Shown here one piece after another: positions 30,323 through 35,903 of a stretch of DNA of 35,903 nt (its first letter is position 1; each line of letters opens with the position of its first letter). A model generated the notes under the pieces. The model was not told the origin of the DNA, searched no databases, and worked only from the letters and a program-made list of their open reading frames with translations. Location of the stretch: positions 1 to 35,903 of the forward strand of contig NZ_CADCWS010000019.1 of assembly GCF_902806475.1 (NCBI RefSeq), written 5' to 3'. The DNA is from Candidatus Frankia nodulisporulans (GTDB lineage Bacteria; Actinomycetota; Actinomycetes; Frankiales; Frankiaceae). A program made the position numbers and the translations under genes.

Positions 30323-30329
30323 AGCGGTC

Positions 30330-31247
30330 TCACCTGCCCTTACGGGTGTCGGAGTGGCGGTGGGCGAGGCCGGTGGGCCGGCCGGTGCCGATCTGGGGCA
30401 TCGCCGTGCGGACCATGCGAGCCAGCGCCGCGGCGCGCTTCTCGCCCAGCGGGATTCCGCGATCGGCGAGCGCGGCGACGAGCACCCGTCGACCAAACGG
30501 CCGACCGGCAGCCAGGGCTGCCGCGGCGATCTCCAGCGCGGCCGGCATCAGCTCCTCGAACGGCCGCACATCCGCTTTCGGTCGCTCGGTACCGGTCAGG
30601 GCTTCGTGCAAGTCCCGCCGGGCACGGCCGAGCAGCGGTTCCACGCTGGTGACCTTGATTCCGAGTACCAGCGCCGTGGCCGCCAGCGACTGGCCTTCCA
30701 GGTAGCGCAGCTCGATCGCCTGACGGCGCCGGGGCGTCAACTCCGCCATCGCCACCTGGATCCGCTCCGCCAGACCGGCCGCCGGAGCGGTGCCCAGCCC
30801 GCCCGTGAGCGCGGTGAGGGTCGCCCCGCCGACGGCCTCCCGGTGCCGCCACTGCTTCCCGAAGTAGCCGGTCAGCGTCCGGGCGACTGCCTGCCCGAAC
30901 AGCCAGGCACTGAATGTCTCCGTCGGCAGCAGCCCCCGGTGCAGCAGCTCCAGCGCGGTGGTGAACACCTCCTGGACCAAGTCGTCGAGGTCGGCCGGGT
31001 TGATGGCGCGGCGGTGCAGGTGCGCGCCGATCCGCCGCGACCACCGGCGGTGCAGCTCCTCGAATGCCGCCGGATCGCCGAGGGCGGCCCACACGGCCAG
31101 CGTCTCGTCGGTGGTCAGGGCAACCGGGGTGACTGTCTCCGCCGGCCGGTACACCGGCACCGGCACGGGCCGGGCCCGGGTGTCGGTGCCGCGGGGGTCG
31201 TTGTCGTCCGGGAAGCCGGGGGCGGCGAGCAGGGTCGGGCGGGTCAT
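30330..31247 (-). CDS. ECF-like sigma-70 family factor
   Basis: 305 residues. Region 2 at about 55-130 contains the core-binding DLDDLVQEVFTTALE; region 4 at 166-215 contains ELTPRRRQAIELRYLEGQSLAATALVLGIKVTSVEPLLGRARRDL in two helices typical of -35 recognition. A further 90 residues after region 4 look like a separate helical or winged domain (LAAGRPFGRRVLVAALADRG). It may direct transcription of element genes, or serve as a DNA-binding regulator without sigma activity. ATGA overlap with the gene upstream; 8 bases before the DUF2637 ribosome-site region. Confidence 0.82.
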   Translation of the reverse strand: MTRPTLLAAPGFPDDNDPRGTDTRARPVPVPVYRPAETVTPVALTTDETLAVWAALGDPAAFEELHRRWSRRIGAHLHRRAINPADLDDLVQEVFTTALELLHRGLLPTETFSAWLFGQAVARTLTGYFGKQWRHREAVGGATLTALTGGLGTAPAAGLAERIQVAMAELTPRRRQAIELRYLEGQSLAATALVLGIKVTSVEPLLGRARRDLHEALTGTERPKADVRPFEELMPAALEIAAAALAAGRPFGRRVLVAALADRGIPLGEKRAAALARMVRTAMPQIGTGRPTGLAHRHSDTRKGR

Positions 31248-31573
31248 CGCACGCCACCACCCTCAGTGCCCTCGGTGGGCCGGGTCGCGTCCGCCAGGGC
31301 CAGGGCGTGCAGGGCGGCGGTCTTGCCCTGGCAGGGCATGCCGCCGGTCAGGAAGGTGGCCTCCTCCACGAGGTAGGCCCAGGGGGCGGTGGTCTTGCCC
31401 TGGCCGGTGCCGCTGGTCAGCTCGCCGCGGGAGGCGGCCAGGTCGGCGAACAGGGCGGCCATGTCGTCGTAGACCGGCAGGCCGCCCGCGGCGATCTGCG
31501 CGGTGGCCTCACGCTCACCGGCCTGCCACTGCGGCGTCCAGGACCAGGCCTGGTCAGGATCGATGGGAGTCAT
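31244..31573 (-). CDS. Hypothetical AICE protein
   Basis: 109 residues, not recognised. Trp-rich start (QAWSWTPQWQAGEREA), an acidic helix (YDDMAALFADLAASRGEL), then a Gly/Thr-rich region containing GTGQGKTT. This resembles a P-loop, but the rest of a nucleotide-binding fold is missing. ATG at 31573 with TGGAGC upstream; overlaps the sigma start. Preceded by a strong intercistronic hairpin. Confidence 0.65.
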   Translation of the reverse strand: MTPIDPDQAWSWTPQWQAGEREATAQIAAGGLPVYDDMAALFADLAASRGELTSGTGQGKTTAPWAYLVEEATFLTGGMPCQGKTAALHALALADATRPTEGTEGGGVR

Positions 31574-31598
31574 CGGGTGCTCCAGAAAGGCGGGAGGT

Positions 31599-31631
31599 GC
31601 CGGCCGGCAGACCAGACGTCTGCCGGCCGGC
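31599..31631. other. Perfect 14-bp intercistronic hairpin
   Basis: GCCGGCCGGCAGAC (31599-31612) and GTCTGCCGGCCGGC (31618-31631) are exact reverse complements around a 5-base loop. The structure sits in the 79-bp gap between two same-strand genes and occupies the space just upstream of the ribosome site of the 31573 gene. No U tract. Likely an attenuator, partial terminator or RNA-end stabiliser. Confidence 0.75.
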
Positions 31632-31652
31632 GGAAGGAGACACAGGGGGTGG

Positions 31653-32066
31653 TCAGCGCCTGCCGAGCGCGACGAGCTGGTGCGCGGCGGCGATCAGGTC
31701 GGAGTCGGTGAACGAGGTCCACAGGTGGACAGGCACGCCGTCGATGACGACCCCGGCCAGGCCGAACGCCTCGTGACCGTCCCGCGAGGCCCACAGGTGG
31801 ACGATCGGGGCATGGAGAGCGACGGCGGCGGCGTTGAGCCGGTCGAAACGGGCGACCTCGTCGGGGCCGTGGTCGTCGTCCTGCTTGCTGACCTGGGCGT
31901 CGAGGCGAACCGGAAGACTGGGCGCGAAGTCGGTGTGGACCGACAGCGCCAGCGCGGCGGTGCTCCCGAGCCGCTCCAGCAGGCTGACCGCGGCGCGCAA
32001 GGCGGCGATCTGCCGGGCGGTGCGAGCCGGAGCGGCGGCGGACAGCGGGATGGTGGAGATGGTCAT
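31653..32066 (-). CDS. Hypothetical AICE protein
   Basis: 137 residues, alpha/beta-looking, not recognised. N-terminal helix rich in Ala/Arg, then ALALSVHTDFAP and two similar strands (IVHLWASRDG and VHLWTSFTDSD), which look like an internal duplication. ATG at 32066 overlaps the upstream stop (ATGA). No signal or membrane segment. Confidence 0.65.
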   Translation of the reverse strand: MTISTIPLSAAAPARTARQIAALRAAVSLLERLGSTAALALSVHTDFAPSLPVRLDAQVSKQDDDHGPDEVARFDRLNAAAVALHAPIVHLWASRDGHEAFGLAGVVIDGVPVHLWTSFTDSDLIAAAHQLVALGRR

Positions 32067-32251
32067 GAGTTCTTCACCTGCGCGGTGTCGGCGCCGCGAT
32101 GGCGCATCCGGTTGTGGGTCGCGGCCCAGGACTTCGCCTCGGCCTTGCTGGCGGTGTAGGCGGCGGGCCCGAGCGTGCAGGCGGCGCAGTGCACCCCGTA
32201 CAAGGTCACCGGGGTGGACGGGGCGCCGGTCAGGCGGCTACGCAGCGACAT
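32063..32251 (-). CDS. Small CxxC protein
   Basis: 62 residues with a single CAAC motif in YGVHCAACTLGPAAYT and a basic C-terminus. ATG at 32251 shares its A with the preceding TGA (TGATG). Not recognised; one CxxC could bind metal as a dimer. Confidence 0.55.
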   Translation of the reverse strand: MSLRSRLTGAPSTPVTLYGVHCAACTLGPAAYTASKAEAKSWAATHNRMRHRGADTAQVKNS

Positions 32252-32391
32252 CAGCCACCGGTCCGGGAGCAGAGCTGGTCGTGGCCGATGCCGTCGAACA
32301 GCACCGACAGGCACTCCGAGCAGACGGTCACCTTCGTCGCCGGGGCGGCCGGCGGGGTCGACGCCGGGGCGGGAACGGACAGCGGTGGCAT
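32251..32391 (-). CDS. Very small Cys-containing protein
   Basis: 46 residues. After a Pro/Ala-rich start, KVTVCSECLSVLFDGIGHDQLC offers CxxC, His and Cys as possible zinc ligands. TGATG coupling on both sides supports it as a real gene in the operon. Function unknown. Confidence 0.5.
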   Translation of the reverse strand: MPPLSVPAPASTPPAAPATKVTVCSECLSVLFDGIGHDQLCSRTGG

Positions 32392-32612
32392 CAGGCACCG
32401 TCGAGGGTGTCGGTGTGGACGTTGTCCTTGGTGCCGTCGTCCCAGGTCACCGTGGTGAACGTGCGGCCGGTCCAGCCACCGCCGCCGCCCTGTCGCGGGT
32501 CCGAGCATGGGCCGTGCTCGGCGCCCAGGCCGGGGCCACTGTCGCCGTCGAGGTGGTGAGTGCGGGTCCGGCCGGTGCGGCCGGTGCGGGAGTCGCGGAT
32601 GCGGCGGCTCAT
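32391..32612 (-). CDS. Small hypothetical protein of the AICE operon
   Basis: 73 residues: a basic start (MSRRIRDSRTGRTGRTRTHH), a Gly-rich middle and a C-terminal strand (RTFTTVTWDDGTKDNVHTDTLDG) resembling a small beta-fold. Not recognised. It is supported mainly by stop-start overlaps with both neighbours. Confidence 0.5.
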   Translation of the reverse strand: MSRRIRDSRTGRTGRTRTHHLDGDSGPGLGAEHGPCSDPRQGGGGGWTGRTFTTVTWDDGTKDNVHTDTLDGA

Positions 32613-32896
32613 GCGGTCACGCCCCAGGCGCGGACCTGCTCGGGGGTCGGGTCGCCGGGGGCGCCCAGGTCGTCGCTGGTGTCACCGACCAGGCGGGCGA
32701 ACGCCGCGATGGCGCACCGCTGGGCGTAGGCGATACGGCGGAACTCGAACTTCTCCTGGTCGTCGTAGTCCGGGTCGAGCGACTCCTCCAGCTCACCCGC
32801 GACCATCTGGCGGGCCTGGTGCAACGCGAGGTCGAACTGGGCGCGGTTGAACGGCAGGTCCGTCATCGGACCGGGATCGGGCATGCTTGTCAGCAC
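32609..32896 (-). CDS. Small acidic hypothetical protein, first gene of the leftward operon
   Basis: 95 residues, helical and acidic (LEESLDPDYDDQEKFEFRRIAYAQRCAIAAFARLV). Not recognised. The GTG at 32896 is chosen: AGGAGG lies exactly 7 bases upstream, the best ribosome site in the element. It is first after the divergent promoter region facing the XRE gene. Confidence 0.68.
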   Translation of the reverse strand: MLTSMPDPGPMTDLPFNRAQFDLALHQARQMVAGELEESLDPDYDDQEKFEFRRIAYAQRCAIAAFARLVGDTSDDLGAPGDPTPEQVRAWGVTA

Positions 32897-32980
32897 GGTC
32901 GGACCTCCTGCGTGAGGGCTGATCGAGGACCCCTGGGGCGAAGCTTGGCGGCGCGCCCTGGGGGTCCGTTCGTGTTGCTA

Positions 32981-33012
32981 CTTATAGAACAGCGCCAACT
33001 AGCGCTAGTCAA
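32981..33012 (-). promoter_or_regulatory. Leftward promoter overlapped by an operator palindrome
   Basis: On the minus strand TTGACT (33012-33007) and CTATAA/TATAAG (32987-32981) form a -35/-10 pair with a long 19-20-base spacer. CTAGCGCTAG (32999-33008), a perfect palindrome, overlaps the -35 and spacer. A related GCTATCGCTA lies at 33019-33028. AGCGC (32991-32995) and GCGCT (33002-33006) form another symmetric pair. This fits repression of the transfer/replication operon by the adjacent XRE protein. Confidence 0.6.
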
Positions 33013-33119
33013 GCTCTGGCTATCGCTAACATGGGTCCATGGTTACGGAGATGAGCGTTCCGCTGGTCGAGCGTGGTCGTAGGCTTGTAGATCTTCAGCG
33101 ATCCCGAAGGAGCGGCAGC

Positions 33120-33458
33120 ATGGAAGACTGGCCGGCAGTCGCGAAAGCGATCAAGGACCGGATGGACGAAAGCGGAACCTCTCAGAAGCAGCTCGCCGAG
33201 AGGTCCGGTCTGTCGACGGCCACCCTGCGCGAGATCGCGCGGGGAGACAGCGACAGGAGACGCAGCGCGGGCACCTTGGCGAAGATCAGCGAGGCTCTTG
33301 GGTGGCCGTCGGGCTACCTGCTCTCAGTCGCCCGGCACACGGAGCTGACCGAGGTGAAGCCGACTGAGTCCGAGGGCGGCGCGGACGACCGGCTGATCGA
33401 AGAAGTGCGCGCGATCAGGGAGCTTCTTGAGCGCATCGACGCTCGCTTGAGTAAGTGA
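33120..33458 (+). CDS. XRE-family HTH transcriptional regulator
   Basis: 112 residues. A lambda-repressor-type HTH covers about 5-70 (AVAKAIKDRMDESGTSQKQL, then LSTATLREIARG and KISEALGWPSGYLL), followed by a short acidic tail and a C-terminal coiled helix (EEVRAIRELLERIDARL) for dimerisation. The ATG at 33120 is chosen: GAAGGAG ends 7 bases before it. The frame is open to an ATG at 33039, but that start lacks a site. It is divergent from the long leftward operon, with operator-like palindromes between them, so it is probably the element's maintenance repressor. Confidence 0.85.
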   Translation: MEDWPAVAKAIKDRMDESGTSQKQLAERSGLSTATLREIARGDSDRRRSAGTLAKISEALGWPSGYLLSVARHTELTEVKPTESEGGADDRLIEEVRAIRELLERIDARLSK

Positions 33459-33512
33459 TCTTTGTGAATGTGCATGTGATCAGCAAACCTGCCGACGGGG
33501 GCGTCGGGGAGC

Positions 33513-33538
33513 GTGCACGGTGGGGTGCACTTGTGCAC
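33513..33538. promoter_or_regulatory. Three GTGCAC palindromes before the large regulator
   Basis: GTGCAC at 33513, 33525 and 33533; the last is part of the 8-bp palindrome TGTGCACA. They lie 57-82 bases before the start of the regulator gene, where an autoregulatory operator would be expected. A single GCGGAGGGT follows at 33559. Confidence 0.5.
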
Positions 33539-33594
33539 AGATGGGGTGCTTGGGGTGTGCGGAGGGTGCTTCACTAGGTGACGAGGTGGTGCCG

Positions 33595-34977
33595 ATGGGT
33601 GCGGAAAGGGAGCCGAACCGTCGTCTAGCGGCGGTCATGGCCGAAGCTGGCGTCAGCAACAAGGGTCTTGCCGCACGAGTGGCCGATGCCGCCCGGCAAG
33701 ACGGCCATCAGATCTCTCCCGACCATGTTTCGGTGCGCCGCTGGCTTGACGGAGTCGAGCCGCGGGGGAAGACACCGCACTACATCGCACTAGCTCTGGG
33801 CTCGAAGCTCGGGCGCCGGCTTCCGCTCGAAGAAATCGGCTTCAGGGGAGATCCGTCGGGCAGCCACATTCCGATCGACGAGCCGAACTACTCATTCGAT
33901 CATGAAACGGCCGTATCCTCGCTCACCACTTTGTCAGTCGCCGATCTCGGCGACGATCCCGACGCGATACGAGCGCCTTGGGTGGACGGAGCCGCTCCCG
34001 GACTGATCACGGGTTTCCTGTTCGGTTCGTCATCGGAATCGTCGTCGATCGAGGACGCTCGACTAAGTCTGACAGCGGGACCCGCGGACGCCATACGTGC
34101 GACTGCCTCCCACCTGATGGATTTGGATTTTCGTTTCGGTGGTGGCCATGTACGTCGCCTTTTGCTGTTCTACTTCCACTCGGAAGTTGTTCCCCTACTC
34201 AAGGGACAGCATGCTGATCCGGTACGTCGGGAGATTTTCCGTGCAGCCGCAGAAGTGGCGGAATTGCTGGGTTGGAGCGCATATGATGCCGGGCGGTACG
34301 GGGCCGCGCAACGTTACTATGCTCAAGGACTCCGGCTTGCACGGGAAGCTGGAGACGAACTGCTAGGCGGATGGATGCTCGCGAGCCTGAGCCACCAGGC
34401 CAACTATCTCGGAAGATTCAACGAAGCTGTCCAGTTGGCGCGGGCTTCGTACTCTGCGACTCATGGGAAGTCGGGAGTCACGACCACATGCCTCTCTCTT
34501 GCGATGGAGGCACGCGCCTTGGCTAGCCTCGGTGACGTTCGCGGGTGCACTGCGGCAATCCATAAAGCCGAGCTTCTGTTCGAGACTCAGAACCCTGACG
34601 ACGATCCGTCCTGGATTGCGTTCTTCAATGCCGAGGAACTAGCTGGCGAAGCTGCACACTGCTACCGGGATCTAGGAAGGTTGAAGGAGGTTCGAATCTT
34701 CGGCGCTCAGGCGCTGGACCCTCTGAACACGCCGCCTCGAACGCGCGCCTTCATAGGAATGGTCAACGCGGCGGGAGCACTCAACGACGGTGACCTAGAG
34801 GAGGCGATCGCCTTGGCGTCCGAGGCCGTAGACCTCGGCGTTTCGCTTCAGTCCCAGCGGTACCTCCGGTACCTCACGGACTTTGACCGAACCCTCAGAG
34901 ATAGGTATCCGAGAGACCCTCGGGCTATTGCCTTCTCCAACACATTGCGTCCGGCTGTGGCTGTCCCTGGAACCTAG
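33595..34977 (+). CDS. Large HTH plus TPR-like helical regulator
   Basis: 460 residues from the ATG at 33595 (GAGGTGG upstream; GTG 33586 is possible). The N-terminal 75 residues form the HTH seen in large Streptomyces regulators (LAAVMAEAGVSNKGLAARV, then SVRRWLDGVEPRGKTPHYIA and LGRRLPLEEIGF). After a linker the remainder is TPR-like (AAEVAELLGWSAYDAGRYGA, GLRLAREAGDELLGGWMLAS, and more). NsdA-like proteins share this plan (family knowledge). Such regulators often sense a peptide or small ligand through the repeats. Base composition is clearly less GC-rich than the genes to the left. It converges with the kinase gene, stops 17 bases apart. Confidence 0.82.
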   Translation: MGAEREPNRRLAAVMAEAGVSNKGLAARVADAARQDGHQISPDHVSVRRWLDGVEPRGKTPHYIALALGSKLGRRLPLEEIGFRGDPSGSHIPIDEPNYSFDHETAVSSLTTLSVADLGDDPDAIRAPWVDGAAPGLITGFLFGSSSESSSIEDARLSLTAGPADAIRATASHLMDLDFRFGGGHVRRLLLFYFHSEVVPLLKGQHADPVRREIFRAAAEVAELLGWSAYDAGRYGAAQRYYAQGLRLAREAGDELLGGWMLASLSHQANYLGRFNEAVQLARASYSATHGKSGVTTTCLSLAMEARALASLGDVRGCTAAIHKAELLFETQNPDDDPSWIAFFNAEELAGEAAHCYRDLGRLKEVRIFGAQALDPLNTPPRTRAFIGMVNAAGALNDGDLEEAIALASEAVDLGVSLQSQRYLRYLTDFDRTLRDRYPRDPRAIAFSNTLRPAVAVPGT

Positions 34978-34994
34978 GGGATCCCGAGCTACAG

Positions 34995-35894
34995 CTAGAA
35001 AGGGTGCCAGCCTCCAGCGGTGCCGGTCCTAATGCTCTCGATTCTGTGGGCGTACTCCGCCGCTATGTCGGCAGATTCCGCAATGTTCTGCATGACCCAG
35101 GTTGTCATCTTGATTTCATGGGTGCGACGAAGGACGTCAAATCCGTCCCATTTCGTCACATCGAATCCGTAGGCGTCCACGAACGCGGCGTATTCTGGGT
35201 CGGTCCACCAGCCTGCGGAGCGATACTCCGTGGCCGTCATCGCCAGGTCCCATTCTGGTTGTCCCAGCGCAAAACGTTCGAAGTCGATAAGAACTCCCTC
35301 CCCATCGCGGACTCTGATGTTGTTCACATGGGCATCCCCGTGGATCAGGCCAGGCTGAAGCGGAAATGTGAGATCCGATATCGCCCGGCTAAGCTGATCG
35401 CAGTGTTCAAGGAGGAAATCCTTGTCCGAGGATGGAATTGGTGCCCTCTCGATCCTCCCCCCCACTCGCCCCAGCGGCTTCTCCGCTGGCAGGGAGAAGC
35501 CGGCGGGGAGCGGAAGGGAGTGGAGGCGGCGTAGGAGGAGTCCGAGGGTTGCAATATCTTCGCGGGAGCCGTCGCGCCCGTCGATGTAGTCCCAGAACGT
35601 AACGGGGTGACCTTCCACCTCAATTGGCTGAGACACCCTGTAGGCATGGGTGGCAGGGTAGCGATGTCGAGCAAGCCAGCGCGACACATTGACTTCCTTG
35701 ACGGCGTCAGACCAGTAATCCATTGTTCTTGCTATACGAACAACTACCGGTGCCGCCGCAAGGAGATACAAAGCGTTTTCTCCAAGTCGAAGAAGCTTGG
35801 CGTCGGTGTCGTCAAGTCCAAGGCGTCTACAAGCGACGCTTAGGGCAAGTCGTGTCGAGTCCGGGCTGAACACCTGTGCCCCCGCATTCGCCAT
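34995..35894 (-). CDS. Aminoglycoside/choline kinase-fold phosphotransferase (APH family)
   Basis: 299 residues. N-lobe with a weak Gly loop (LRLGENALYLLAAAPVVVRIAR), hinge TFWDYIDGRDGS, Brenner motif HGDAHVNN (His185, Asp187, Asn192) and metal Asp204 in VLIDFERF. All catalytic residues are present. Members phosphorylate small hydroxyl compounds such as aminoglycosides, macrolides, homoserine or choline; the substrate cannot be read here, and resistance should not be assumed. ATG at 35894; the upstream region is cut by the window edge. Composition is lower in GC, like the adjacent regulator. Probably cargo or a regulatory partner of the regulator gene. Confidence 0.85.
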   Translation of the reverse strand: MANAGAQVFSPDSTRLALSVACRRLGLDDTDAKLLRLGENALYLLAAAPVVVRIARTMDYWSDAVKEVNVSRWLARHRYPATHAYRVSQPIEVEGHPVTFWDYIDGRDGSREDIATLGLLLRRLHSLPLPAGFSLPAEKPLGRVGGRIERAPIPSSDKDFLLEHCDQLSRAISDLTFPLQPGLIHGDAHVNNIRVRDGEGVLIDFERFALGQPEWDLAMTATEYRSAGWWTDPEYAAFVDAYGFDVTKWDGFDVLRRTHEIKMTTWVMQNIAESADIAAEYAHRIESIRTGTAGGWHPF

Positions 35895-35903
35895 GAGGTC
35901 AAG

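Noticed and set aside
31244-31573. GTGQGKTT in the 109-residue protein as a P-loop ATPase
   Set aside because: No Walker B or surrounding fold, and the segment is Gly/Thr-rich low-complexity sequence.

Overview
The window looks like high-GC actinobacterial chromosome. Gene content and codon bias suggest a Frankia-type organism, but this is inference and the genus cannot be proven from the sequence alone. It falls into two parts.

Positions 1-20240 are core chromosome. From gene order as I remember it, this block matches the Mycobacterium tuberculosis Rv3669-Rv3683 neighbourhood almost gene for gene: holin-X-type membrane protein, epoxide-hydrolase-like protein, MarP periplasmic protease, CoA-type Nudix hydrolase, endonuclease III, small membrane protein, Crp, metallo-beta-lactamase-fold hydrolase, RidA, DUF4177, two ArsA-like ATPases, WhiB4-like regulator, PonA2-like penicillin-binding protein, metallophosphoesterase. 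Three departures stand out. A type-1-copper lipoprotein lies between marP and the Nudix gene, and the usual membrane-anchored thioredoxin is absent. A 1226-residue cyclase/AAA/TPR signal protein sits tail-to-tail with crp. A GatB/YqeY protein sits between ponA2 and the phosphoesterase. The phosphoesterase has lost four of its seven metal ligands, so it is probably a pseudoenzyme.

Positions 20241 to the end are an actinomycete integrative and conjugative element (AICE) integrated at a tRNA-Pro(CGG) gene. The right end lies beyond the window. Reading leftward on the minus strand from 32896 there is one long, tightly overlapped block. It starts with five small genes, two of them with CxxC motifs, and a short unknown gene, followed by an ECF-like sigma factor, a DUF2637 membrane protein, an HEAGH metallopeptidase-like protein and two small membrane proteins. 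Then come a TraB/FtsK DNA pump, a zinc-ribbon protein, a small membrane protein, a primase-polymerase, a replication ATPase, an iteron array, an excisionase and the integrase. Rightward on the plus strand are an XRE repressor-like gene and a large HTH/helical-repeat regulator, which converges with an aminoglycoside-phosphotransferase-fold kinase. This last part is visibly less GC-rich than the rest.

Two transfer/replication genes of the element are interrupted. traB carries an exact 4-bp tandem duplication (27337-27344) between its membrane half and its motor half. The primase-polymerase is split by a one-base shift at about 24519. The element may therefore be a decaying or immobilised AICE, although assembly errors must be excluded. 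The most striking non-coding structure is a set of 12 nonamers (ACCCTCCGC / ACCCTCGGC in both orientations) within 237 bp at 22090-22326, bounded by an exact 19-bp inverted repeat. It is the best candidate for the element's replication origin.
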